DNA of 25,944 nt from an uncultured Sphingobacteriaceae bacterium (GTDB taxonomy: Bacteria > Bacteroidota > Bacteroidia > Sphingobacteriales > Sphingobacteriaceae): NCBI GenBank assembly GCA_937875035.1, contig CALNCF010000003.1:1-25944 (forward strand), read 5' to 3'. Shown one piece after another: positions 7,640-15,357 of the stretch (its first letter is position 1; each line of letters opens with the position of its first letter). The position numbers and the translations under genes were made by a program. The notes under the pieces are model-generated. The model did not search any database. It was given only the letters and a program-made list of their open reading frames with translations, and had not been told where the DNA came from.

Positions 7640-9670
7640 TCAGGAGCCGAAGCGTTCCTTCATCACCGATTCCAGGGCGAACATCTCGTCGCGCAGCTTG
7701 GCCGCTAACAGGAAGTCAAGCTCTTTGGATGCCTTGTCCATGTCCTTCTTCGTGTTTTCAATGCTTCGCTTCAGCTCATCCTTGCTCATATACTGAACTA
7801 CCGGGTCAGCAGCTATAGACAGTTCTTCGTTCTCTATATAAGGTCTCTGAACACCATCCTGGAAATCCATAATGGAAGTCTGCTCAATAATGGCCGCTTT
7901 TGTTTTGGTGACAGTGGTCGGTGTAATGCCGTGGTCCGTGTTATAGCCGATCTGCTTGTTCCTTCTCCGCTCCGTTTCTTCAATGGTCTTCTTCATGGAA
8001 TCGGTCATCACATCAGCATACATGATTACACGCCCCTCGGAGTTACGGGCAGCCCGGCCGATGGTCTGGATCAGCGCTCTTTCCGAACGGAGGAAGCCCT
8101 CCTTATCAGCATCAAGAATGGCAACCAAGGCTACTTCCGGAAGATCCAGCCCTTCGCGGAGCAGGTTGATCCCGATCAGCACATCGAATGTGCCGAGGCG
8201 CAGGTCCCGGAGAATCTCTACCCGCTCCATGGTTTTTACCTCGGAGTGAATATAACGGCATTTGATATTGAGCCTGGCCATGTATTTGGTCAGCTCTTCG
8301 GCCATCCGCTTGGTCAGCGTGGTGACCAGTACGCGGAAGCCTGCTTTAATGGTCCTGTCGATCTCATCCAGCAGGTCGTCTACCTGGTTGGAAACTGGTC
8401 GTACTTCAATAACAGGATCGAGCAGACCCGTCGGGCGGATCACCTGTTCCACCACGACACCCTCTGAACGCTGCAGCTCATAATCGCCGGGTGTGGCGCT
8501 TACGTAGATGATCTGGTTCGTCAGCGATTCGAATTCGGCAAAGTTCAGAGGGCGGTTATCGAGGGCAGATGGCAGGCGGAACCCGTAATCGACCAGGGCC
8601 ACCTTACGTGAACGGTCGCCTCCGTACATCGCCCTGATCTGCGGAATGGTTACATGGCTCTCGTCGATCACCAGCAGGTAATCATCCGGGAAATAATCCA
8701 GCAGGCAGAAGGGTCTTTCTCCTGCATTCCTGCCATCGAAGAAGCGGGAATAGTTCTCGATCCCGGAGCAATAGCCCAGCTCGCGGATCATCTCCAGGTC
8801 ATAGCTCACCCGTTCTTCCAGGCGCTTCGCTTCCAGCATCCGGCCTTCGCTGATGAACTGCTCCTTGCGCAGCATCATCTCATCCTGGATCTGCCGGATG
8901 GAGCTTTGCATCCGGTCTTTGGGCGCAACGTAAAGGTTGGCCGGGTAGATCGCTACGGTATCCATCTGCTCGATCCGTTTCCCTGTTCCCGGCTCAATGG
9001 ATTCGATCTCTTCGATCTCATCGCCGAAAAAGGAGATCCGGTAGGCATAATCGGTATAGGCCAGGTAAATGTCTACCGTATCGCCCTTTACCCGGAAGGT
9101 TCCGCGTTTGAACTCTGCCGTAGTACGCGAATACAGGAGCTCTACAAAACGGAACAGCAGGGCGTTGCGGCTCACCTTCTGCCCGGCCTGCAGGCGTACC
9201 ACGCTTTCTTTAAAGTCGTTCGGGTTCCCCATACCATAGATGCAGGATACGGAGGAAACCACGATCACATCCCTCCGCCCGGATACTAAGGCTGAAGAGG
9301 TGCGAAGCCGGAGCTTCTCGATCTCATCATTGATCTGCAGATCCTTTTCGATATAAGTATTGGTGGTCGCGATATATGCTTCCGGCTGGTAATAGTCGTA
9401 ATAGGATACAAAATAGTTGACCGCGTTATCCGGGAAGAACTGCTTGAACTCTCCGTACAGCTGCGCGGCCAGGGTTTTGTTATGGCTTAAAACGAGTGTT
9501 GGTTTTTGCGTTTGCTGAATGACATTCGCTATGGTAAACGTTTTACCGGAGCCCGTTACTCCCAGCAGCGTCTGAAAAGGATCGCCCTGGTTCACGCCTT
9601 CTACTAATTGCTTGATGGCTCCCGGCTGATCGCCTGTCGGGCTGTATATGGAAGTAAGGTTGAATTTCAT
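7640..9670 (-). CDS. uvrB: Excinuclease ABC subunit B (UvrB)
   Basis: The 676-residue product is the damage-verifying helicase-like subunit of nucleotide excision repair, which receives damaged DNA from UvrA and recruits UvrC. Its length is close to that of E. coli UvrB. The Walker A motif GVTGSGKT is at residues 37-44, and the DNA-inserting beta-hairpin region contains YYDYYQPEAYI. Helicase motif II is LLVIDESHVT, followed by YVSATPGDYE and the motif VI region QTIGRAARNSEGR. The C-terminal UVR domain (KELDFLLAAKLRDEMFALE), which contacts UvrC, is intact. The ATG start gives MKFNLTSIYSPTGDQPGAI, the normal beginning for the family. It is a housekeeping gene unrelated in function to its neighbours. 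Confidence 0.98.
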   Translation of the reverse strand: MKFNLTSIYSPTGDQPGAIKQLVEGVNQGDPFQTLLGVTGSGKTFTIANVIQQTQKPTLVLSHNKTLAAQLYGEFKQFFPDNAVNYFVSYYDYYQPEAYIATTNTYIEKDLQINDEIEKLRLRTSSALVSGRRDVIVVSSVSCIYGMGNPNDFKESVVRLQAGQKVSRNALLFRFVELLYSRTTAEFKRGTFRVKGDTVDIYLAYTDYAYRISFFGDEIEEIESIEPGTGKRIEQMDTVAIYPANLYVAPKDRMQSSIRQIQDEMMLRKEQFISEGRMLEAKRLEERVSYDLEMIRELGYCSGIENYSRFFDGRNAGERPFCLLDYFPDDYLLVIDESHVTIPQIRAMYGGDRSRKVALVDYGFRLPSALDNRPLNFAEFESLTNQIIYVSATPGDYELQRSEGVVVEQVIRPTGLLDPVIEVRPVSNQVDDLLDEIDRTIKAGFRVLVTTLTKRMAEELTKYMARLNIKCRYIHSEVKTMERVEILRDLRLGTFDVLIGINLLREGLDLPEVALVAILDADKEGFLRSERALIQTIGRAARNSEGRVIMYADVMTDSMKKTIEETERRRNKQIGYNTDHGITPTTVTKTKAAIIEQTSIMDFQDGVQRPYIENEELSIAADPVVQYMSKDELKRSIENTKKDMDKASKELDFLLAAKLRDEMFALESVMKERFGS

Positions 9671-9732
9671 GCAGAATATGTTTTATGTAAGAAACGGACA
9701 TACAAAGATGTCGTATGCGTTAGGATAAAAAT

Positions 9733-9763
9733 AAAAAAATCAGGCGTCTATATAACGCCTGAT
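9733..9763 (-). terminator. Rho-independent terminator after the DUF5777-like gene
   Basis: Read on the minus strand, ATCAGGCG (from 9763 down to 9756), a nine-base loop and CGCCTGAT (9746 to 9739) form an eight-pair stem followed by a T run (9739 to 9733). It lies 29 bases after the stop of the leftward gene ending at 9792. It therefore closes the long glycan operon and insulates uvrB. Confidence 0.9.
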
Positions 9764-9791
9764 CTTCAATAAGGTTGGGAAATAGTTCCGG

Positions 9792-10745
9792 TTAATAGGA
9801 TGGAGCTTCTTTCGACCGCCTTACGACAAAGTTCCGGGAGATATTGAACCCGAAACGATATTCTCCGCGGCTCCAGGTCGAACGTGTTTCCGCCAGGAAA
9901 TTATTTTCGATAATCCCTGCGGAATTGGTCATGTTGATGGAGAAGACGTGCCCGCCGGTTTCCACTTCAATGCCCAGCCCAAGCGGCATGTAATAGCCAT
10001 TGTTGTTGCCATATTCGCGCAGCTTGCCGCCCACATAATAATAATCGCCTACAAGGCAGAAGCGGCGGGTCAGCTTCACACGGCCCGAGATCCCTACCGC
10101 GAACAGGTCGTTGTCGTCGTTCGGATCAGCTACATAATTGCGGTGCAGGTAGCTGGGTAATATTTCGAGCGAAAGCGCCTGGTTGAATTTACGGCCGATA
10201 ATGACCTGCGTAACATAGGAAAAACGGTTGGCGTACGAACCATAACGCAGATCGGTCGTGGCCGCAGGCTTTTGTTCTATACCCCAATCGCTACCCGTAA
10301 AGAGCACCAGTGAGAAAGGCATTTTATTATCGGTGGTCTGCCAGAGCAAGCGGTATTTCAGGTGCCCGTCCAGTGTCGGTCCGCCCGGCCCGGATTTATT
10401 CCGCCCGAAGCCTGCGGTAAGCCGGTCAGTGATCCCGTATTCAAGCGCGATGCGGATGTCGGATGAATTATCCATCCCGAAAAAGGTATTCGGACCTCCG
10501 CTTTTCCCTGCGAAATCACCGAAGCGGTGTGTCACCCGGAAATCAAGGTTATCCTTGTTGACCGTCTCTATCGAATGCGACATGATCACACGGGTAGTTT
10601 TAAAGGCAGCCTTTACCGGTTGGGATACCGGGGCTTCCTGCAATTCATTCAGCAGGTTCCCTTCGTCCTGGGCTTGTGCCAGTGATGTACAGAATAGCCC
10701 GCAAAAAAGGAACAGGATCGGTTTCATAAAGTGTTTTTTGTACAT
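9792..10745 (-). CDS. Outer-membrane beta-barrel-like protein, probably DUF5777 family
   Basis: A 317-residue exported protein with a signal peptide ending in SLAQAQ. The second methionine (codon at 10727, MKPILFLF) would give a more typical signal peptide and is an equally good start. The mature part has alternating hydrophobic strands rich in aromatic residues and Gly (VTHRFGDFAGKSGG, LEYGITDRLTAGFGRNKSG, WSRGEYRFGFNIS), which suggests an outer-membrane barrel. It resembles the Bacteroidota DUF5777 family, of unknown function. It lies 28 bases after the GT4 gene and is followed by a terminator, so it is probably the last gene of the glycan operon. A role in surface glycan export or display is inference from position only. 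Confidence 0.7.
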   Translation of the reverse strand: MYKKHFMKPILFLFCGLFCTSLAQAQDEGNLLNELQEAPVSQPVKAAFKTTRVIMSHSIETVNKDNLDFRVTHRFGDFAGKSGGPNTFFGMDNSSDIRIALEYGITDRLTAGFGRNKSGPGGPTLDGHLKYRLLWQTTDNKMPFSLVLFTGSDWGIEQKPAATTDLRYGSYANRFSYVTQVIIGRKFNQALSLEILPSYLHRNYVADPNDDNDLFAVGISGRVKLTRRFCLVGDYYYVGGKLREYGNNNGYYMPLGLGIEVETGGHVFSINMTNSAGIIENNFLAETRSTWSRGEYRFGFNISRNFVVRRSKEAPSY

Positions 10746-10773
10746 ATAATTTCTTCAGGTGATATGAATGAAT

Positions 10774-11955
10774 TCAGTGTGCCCGGTCTTTTTCCAGAGA
10801 GCGGTACACCGCTACGAAATTAGCGGCCGGATCGATCTTTCGGAATGCTTCTACCCGCAAGGCATTGTTCGCGATGTTTGCACGACGGTAATCATCCTCG
10901 TAAAAGATCCTGCTGATTTTTTCGGCTATGTCGATGCTGCTGCCTGGATTGAAAGTGAATGAGCTGTCGCCAATAGTTTCCGGTAGCGAGGTCACATCCG
11001 AGCATACTACGGGAACACCGAGATACATGCTTTCCATCAGCGGAAAGCTGCCTGCCTCGTAGAGGGTCGGGATCACCACGGCACGGGCGTGACGGTAATA
11101 CCAGTACAGGTCTTCTGCACTTACAATGCCCCTGAAATGTACCTGGTCTCCGAGCCCGTACTCTCTGATCCGTTCTGCGATCTCTGCAAAATGCTCAGTC
11201 TGGTTATTCCCGGTACACACGAGCTGGATCTTCTTGCCCTGACCGTTCAGCAGGTGCAGCGCTTCGAGCAGCGCCAGGTGATTCTTATGTGGCCATGACG
11301 CGGCAGGGTAAAGCAGGTAAGGTTCTTCGCTGCTGTGCACAGCGGGCCGACGCACTTCGCCTGCTCTTATATTTTCGAACCACAGGTTCTGTAGGTCAAG
11401 TGGGCAGACAATGATGTCGTCTGCATCTTTTTTATAATAAGTGATGATGTCTTTTTTAACATGCGAAAAGCTGACTATGATCTTCGCGGAATGACGTACC
11501 ACATAACGGAAGTTCACGTACCGGAACAGGCGGTTCCTGATGCTGAAAAAAGAGGAGAAATGTTTTTCCTGCACATCGTGCATAGTAGAGATACAGGTAA
11601 GCGAGGTGACCGGGATATTCTGGTAAGGGCTGTGCAGCAGGTCGATCCCGTGCTTCTTCGCGAGCGCATCCATGCCGGTCCGCACCGGTGGCTTACCCGG
11701 GAAGAGGAAGCTCAGCAGGTTCAGCAGGAGCTTGGTCCCGAAAGAGATGAGCGTTTCTTCATGCGCGCCATCGCTCAGCAATACGAAAGAGGGGTTGCGT
11801 GCCACGAGCTCGGTGATCTCCTGCTCATCACCGTTATGGTAAATGTAATAGGTATTCTGCGTATCCTTCGAAAGCGTATTCAGCAGCCAGATGGTATATT
11901 GATAGATACCGCCCCAGGCTTTCGGCATACGGGGTATATAGATCAGGATATTCAT
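10774..11955 (-). CDS. Glycosyltransferase family 4 (GT-B fold)
   Basis: A 393-residue GT-B enzyme that transfers a sugar from a nucleotide donor in the cytoplasm. The N-terminal acceptor domain contains the glycine-rich WGGIYQYT (14-21). The C-terminal donor domain contains YPAASWPHKNH (216-226) and FRGIVSAEDLYWYYRHA (274-290). The catalytic EX7E motif is EAGSFPLME with E300 and E308, followed by GVPVVCSDVTSLPE. All GT4 landmarks are intact. Its start overlaps the stop of the upstream GNAT gene in an ATGA, so the two are translationally coupled. The sugar specificity is unknown; the aminotransferase and acetyltransferase just upstream make an acylated amino-deoxysugar donor plausible. Confidence 0.9.
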   Translation of the reverse strand: MNILIYIPRMPKAWGGIYQYTIWLLNTLSKDTQNTYYIYHNGDEQEITELVARNPSFVLLSDGAHEETLISFGTKLLLNLLSFLFPGKPPVRTGMDALAKKHGIDLLHSPYQNIPVTSLTCISTMHDVQEKHFSSFFSIRNRLFRYVNFRYVVRHSAKIIVSFSHVKKDIITYYKKDADDIIVCPLDLQNLWFENIRAGEVRRPAVHSSEEPYLLYPAASWPHKNHLALLEALHLLNGQGKKIQLVCTGNNQTEHFAEIAERIREYGLGDQVHFRGIVSAEDLYWYYRHARAVVIPTLYEAGSFPLMESMYLGVPVVCSDVTSLPETIGDSSFTFNPGSSIDIAEKISRIFYEDDYRRANIANNALRVEAFRKIDPAANFVAVYRSLEKDRAH

Positions 11956-12377
11956 GACAGGTCTAAGTGATAAAAACGGATGGCTCCTTTTTCCTCCTGA
12001 AGCACGAAGCCGTTCTTTTCGTACAGCCTGATGGCAGCCAGGTTATCGTTATCCACAGAGAGAAAAAGAGCAGGGATCTGCTGTGCTCTTGCTTCGCCGA
12101 TCAGCGCCTGCATCATCATCCTTCCATAGCCCTTCCCGGTAGCTGTTTCAGTAACGGCGATGCCCAGCCAGGTCTTACCACCTTCGGGGTCCAGGTGACC
12201 GTACGCGACGGCTTTGCCCTCATCCGTAAGAAGCAGCGTACAGGCATGCTGTTCAGTGATGCTCCTCGGACGTTTATCGTAATATCGGAAGCTGCGCAGC
12301 GAGCGGCCGGCATGCTCCAGGAAATCGTCCAGCAGCTGAGTATTATTTTCGTTTAGACGGACGATCGATGGATGCAT
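11952..12377 (-). CDS. GNAT family N-acetyltransferase
   Basis: A 141-residue, single-domain GNAT enzyme that would move an acyl group from acyl-CoA to an amine. Beta-strand 4 and the acyl-CoA pyrophosphate loop are seen as LGIAVTETATGKGYGRMMMQ (Q/RxxGxG/A equivalent GKGYG), followed by LSVDNDNLAAIRLYEKNGF, the normal GNAT ending. The start at 12377 lies 35 bases inside the end of the aminotransferase gene. No alternative in-frame start occurs soon after, and the N-terminal strand is needed for the fold, so the overlap appears real. Position between an amino-sugar aminotransferase and a glycosyltransferase suggests N-acylation of the amino sugar. That is inference; the acceptor cannot be read from the sequence. 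Confidence 0.85.
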   Translation of the reverse strand: MHPSIVRLNENNTQLLDDFLEHAGRSLRSFRYYDKRPRSITEQHACTLLLTDEGKAVAYGHLDPEGGKTWLGIAVTETATGKGYGRMMMQALIGEARAQQIPALFLSVDNDNLAAIRLYEKNGFVLQEEKGAIRFYHLDLS

Positions 12378-13461
12378 AATAAGCTGTAATGTGTTTGCAG
12401 ATCGATTTGATGTCGCTTTCTTTCAGACCCGGGTAGCTCGGCAGGTTAATGCCTCTCCATCCCAGGTTCTCGGCTACCGGGGGTTTCTGGTATTTGCCCG
12501 AGTACATCGGCATGGTATGCGCCGGGTAGAACAATGGGCGTGTTTCTACGCCGTTGGCCGCGAGGTAATCGCGCAGGGGTTCGCGTTGCGAAGCTTCCGA
12601 GGTAAGTATGGAGCACATCCAATAGGAGTGTACGGTATCCTTCATTTCCTTATGGAAGGTAACCTGCTTAGGCAGGTATTTCTGGTACCAGCCGGCTATT
12701 TGTTTTTTAGCTTTAAGGAATTTATCAACCTGCTCCAGCTGTGCCAGCCCGATGGCCGCGCATATATTCGTCATGCGGTAATTATAACCGATCACATCGT
12801 GCCAGTACTGGCGGTGCTTGGCCAGGCCCTGGCCTTTGAAATGCACGCTCCGGTCGAAAAGGGTCTCATCATTCGTGATCACCATCCCGCCCTCGCCGGT
12901 AGTAATGGTCTTATTCCCGTAAAAGCTGAATGTCGCGATGTCGCCGATAGTACCGGCATGCTTACCCTTATAGTAAGAGCCTGTGGCTTCGGCACAGTCT
13001 TCGATCAGGAAGATGCCGTTGTCTTTACAGATCTTTACCAATGGGTCCATGTCGCACATCTGCCCGTATAAATGAACAGCCATTACGGCGCGGGTGTTCG
13101 GACTGATCTTGCGTTTTACATCCGCAGGGTCGATCTGCCAGCTATCTTTCAGCGAGTCTGCAAATACAGGGGTCGCTCCGCAGTACACAATAGCATTTAC
13201 CGAAGCGATATAGGTAAGGGTTGGTACGATCACTTCGTCGCCCGGGCCGATGCCCAGGGCAAGCAGCGCGAGGTGAATGGCCACAGTACCGTTGCTCACG
13301 GTAGTGGCATGGCTGGCGCCTGTGAACTCCGCGAACTTCTTTTCGAATTCTGTGACAAATTTTCCTTTGGAAGAGATCCAGCTGGAATCAAGGCATTCCA
13401 TTACATATTTCTTCTCGTTGCCTGAAAGGGATGGTTCGTAAACCGGGTATTTGTACGACAT
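12343..13461 (-). CDS. DegT/DnrJ/EryC1/StrS aminotransferase, perosamine-synthase-like
   Basis: A 372-residue PLP-dependent sugar aminotransferase. Landmarks in order are SSWISSKGKFVTEFEKKF (27-44), SNGTVAIHLALLALGIGPGD (56-75), VHLYGQMCDMDP (129-140), IEDCAEATGSYYKG (153-166) with D155 facing the PLP ring, and SFYGNKTITTGEGGM (179-193) with K184 as the Schiff-base lysine. The segment YWHDVIGYNYRMTNICAAIG also follows the pattern of GDP-perosamine synthases (Per/RfbE), which aminate GDP-4-keto-6-deoxymannose. Other C4-aminating family members (for example UDP-4-keto sugar enzymes) cannot be excluded. It begins the second half of the glycan cluster after a 193-base gap and is followed by an overlapping GNAT gene. 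Confidence 0.9.
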   Translation of the reverse strand: MSYKYPVYEPSLSGNEKKYVMECLDSSWISSKGKFVTEFEKKFAEFTGASHATTVSNGTVAIHLALLALGIGPGDEVIVPTLTYIASVNAIVYCGATPVFADSLKDSWQIDPADVKRKISPNTRAVMAVHLYGQMCDMDPLVKICKDNGIFLIEDCAEATGSYYKGKHAGTIGDIATFSFYGNKTITTGEGGMVITNDETLFDRSVHFKGQGLAKHRQYWHDVIGYNYRMTNICAAIGLAQLEQVDKFLKAKKQIAGWYQKYLPKQVTFHKEMKDTVHSYWMCSILTSEASQREPLRDYLAANGVETRPLFYPAHTMPMYSGKYQKPPVAENLGWRGINLPSYPGLKESDIKSICKHITAYYASIDRPSKRK

Positions 13462-13654
13462 AATGATATCCTTTAAAATGAAAGTGATCCCGTGTTACAT
13501 GAACTTCCTGGGGCGCTTTCGGTATAAGTGCTAAAAATACTATGATTTATGTTCTTTTCTATGAAGTGACGAATATTTCTTTGGACAGGCGTGCTTGTCA
13601 CGTCCCGTTTAAAACGCTCCGGGAAAGCGAAAAGGTATTGGTGTGGAAAAGATC

Positions 13655-14560
13655 TCAGCAGGGATAGCCGAGCGCACGGCGAAGGAAACGGTAGATGCGC
13701 TGTAAAAGGTTCTTGCGGAAGAAGTGGCGGTTCTGCGCTGCAATTTCCGGGTATACATGGGTATCAGGGGGATAAGTAAACGATTCTTCGGCTTGCAGGG
13801 TCACCCGGTATTTATCGGTCTTGACGGAATGCGTACCGCTGTTATCCTGCCCTGTATTCTGGATCTTCGGCCTGGCGGCAAGGGCATGCACCCCGTTCAG
13901 GCGGAAGATATTGTATGCAAAACGGATAGCCCAGGAATCAACGGCTTCCAGGTCTTGCTTAATGAGCATGATGCTGAGGTCCTCGCCGGCCATATTGAAT
14001 TGCTTCTGCATCGCGCGGTTGCTGATGAACCGGTCTTCCTGGTGCAGGTTCCAGTTGATCTTGTTCCAGCGGTCCTTCCAGGTTCCCCAGCTCCATGAAG
14101 ACCCCCTGTTGGAGAAGTACACGCTGTAAGGATATTCTTTCAGGAAAGGAATCGGGTAGCCATAGCCTGATACGGAGTACACCTCGGGGTGATCCTCGTA
14201 ATGATCCAGCATTTCATTCATGAAGTGAAGGAAATCGGGACCAGACTCCAGGTCATCTTCCATCACGATCGCGCGCCCGTATCTTTCAATCACCTCGCTT
14301 ACCCCGGTAATCACCGATCTGGCCAGACCCATATTCTCTTCCCGTTCCGTAATATGCAGGGAACGGAAGCCCTGTATGTTACGGATCACCTGGCGCACCT
14401 CTGCCACCTTAGCCTGTCCTTCTTCATTCCGTGCCGCGTCCGAAAAAACGAACAGGTCGGTCTGCGCGCATTCAGGGTTGCGCAGCAGGCTGCTCAGCGT
14501 ATCTGCCGTGTGGCCGGGACGGTTATAAACAAAAAGAATAACAGGGGCTAAGGTCTTCAT
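13655..14560 (-). CDS. Glycosyltransferase with EDD motif (GT2/GT13-like GT-A fold)
   Basis: A 301-residue protein whose N-terminal half looks like a GT-A nucleotide-sugar fold: LAPVILFVYNRPGHTADTL (residues 4-22), LFVFSDAARN (36-45), ENMGLARSVITGV (75-87) and VMEDDLESGPDFL (99-111). EDD (101-103) is the DXD-equivalent metal-binding motif. The following YFSNRGSSWSWGTWKDRW segment is typical of bacterial proteins annotated as GNT-I/family 2-like sugar transferases. Its ATG overlaps the stop of the fucosyltransferase-like gene in an ATGA. Donor and acceptor are unknown. Confidence 0.82.
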   Translation of the reverse strand: MKTLAPVILFVYNRPGHTADTLSSLLRNPECAQTDLFVFSDAARNEEGQAKVAEVRQVIRNIQGFRSLHITEREENMGLARSVITGVSEVIERYGRAIVMEDDLESGPDFLHFMNEMLDHYEDHPEVYSVSGYGYPIPFLKEYPYSVYFSNRGSSWSWGTWKDRWNKINWNLHQEDRFISNRAMQKQFNMAGEDLSIMLIKQDLEAVDSWAIRFAYNIFRLNGVHALAARPKIQNTGQDNSGTHSVKTDKYRVTLQAEESFTYPPDTHVYPEIAAQNRHFFRKNLLQRIYRFLRRALGYPC

Positions 14561-15357
14561 TTGCTTGTGATCAGTTGCCAGTTTGCGCAGGTTATTCCCG
14601 GAGGGAATTCACGGTCGATCTTGAATCCCATCCAATACCGGGGCGCTGTAATTTCCGGTTGCTTCTTATTGAGGTAGGCTGCCCACCAGGCGAAAGTGCT
14701 GTTTGAAATAATGAGGCGGTCGGCATTCATCATCAGCTGGAAGTCGATGATAAATGAGTTCTGCTCATAGCTCACTGCCGGGTACGCTTTGAACAGGTCG
14801 CGCGCGAAGGACATATCATCGCCTGTCACGATCAGGTGGTATTGATCCAGGTCCGGGATCGCTGCCAGGGCTTGTATATAAAAGGATTCAGGCAGGGCTA
14901 CATTGGGCCCGCCTACTTCCGGTCCGCCATGTGTGAGGTAATCGGTGCGGCGGATATGGATCACGAGTGTTTTCTTTTCGCGGAACAGCGCTCCGTATTT
15001 AGAGTCGAAGGCCGCCACATATTTTGCCCGGATCCGGAATAGCTCCTGGATGTCTTTCTTGTATTCCCCGAAATAAGCTTCACTCTGGAAAAAACCTTTG
15101 TACAGGGTATGGTCTGCGGGCTCCTCGTTCTTCGCGGGCTTCATTATGCCGAGGATTTTCTGTGCGGTACCGATGGCATAGCTGTAGAAATGGCTGATCC
15201 ACCCGAAGCCCTTTAATTCAAAATATTTATAGAACTGGATGCGGTGCGGAAGCTTGTCGATATAAAAGGAGGTATGCAGCTTCCGCGCGACCACGTAGAT
15301 GAACGCGAACTGGAACAGCTGGTTACCTAATCTTCCGTCTAATTTTACTCCGACCAT
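14557..15357 (-). CDS. Alpha-1,2-fucosyltransferase-like glycosyltransferase (GT11)
   Basis: A 266-residue GT11 enzyme. It shows the three family motifs: the N-terminal LDGRLGNQLFQFAF (6-19), the donor-binding HIRRTDYL (134-141, the HxRRxD pattern of alpha-1,2/alpha-1,6-fucosyltransferases), and IISNSTFAWWAAYLN near residue 220. It would add a GDP-linked fucose-type sugar to a glycan in the cytoplasm. GDP-perosamine and GDP-fucose both derive from GDP-4-keto-6-deoxymannose, so this and the aminotransferase could draw on the same precursor; the genes making that precursor are not in the window. The ATG shares its A with the TAA of the FkbM gene upstream. Confidence 0.9.
   Translation of the reverse strand: MVGVKLDGRLGNQLFQFAFIYVVARKLHTSFYIDKLPHRIQFYKYFELKGFGWISHFYSYAIGTAQKILGIMKPAKNEEPADHTLYKGFFQSEAYFGEYKKDIQELFRIRAKYVAAFDSKYGALFREKKTLVIHIRRTDYLTHGGPEVGGPNVALPESFYIQALAAIPDLDQYHLIVTGDDMSFARDLFKAYPAVSYEQNSFIIDFQLMMNADRLIISNSTFAWWAAYLNKKQPEITAPRYWMGFKIDREFPPGITCANWQLITSK

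Noticed and set aside
7631..7653. Hairpin GCTTCG / CGAAGC across the uvrB stop codon as a terminator
   Set aside because: The loop is 11 bases and no T run follows on the minus strand, so it is not a convincing terminator.
7931..9289. Several plus-strand open frames of 73-211 codons inside uvrB
   Set aside because: They lie antisense to a fully conserved uvrB and their products have no recognisable domain; they reflect codon bias of the real gene.
13584..13599. Hairpin GACAGG / CTTGTC in the gap before the aminotransferase gene
   Set aside because: The stem includes a G-T pair and there is no T run on either side; neither a terminator nor a clear operator.
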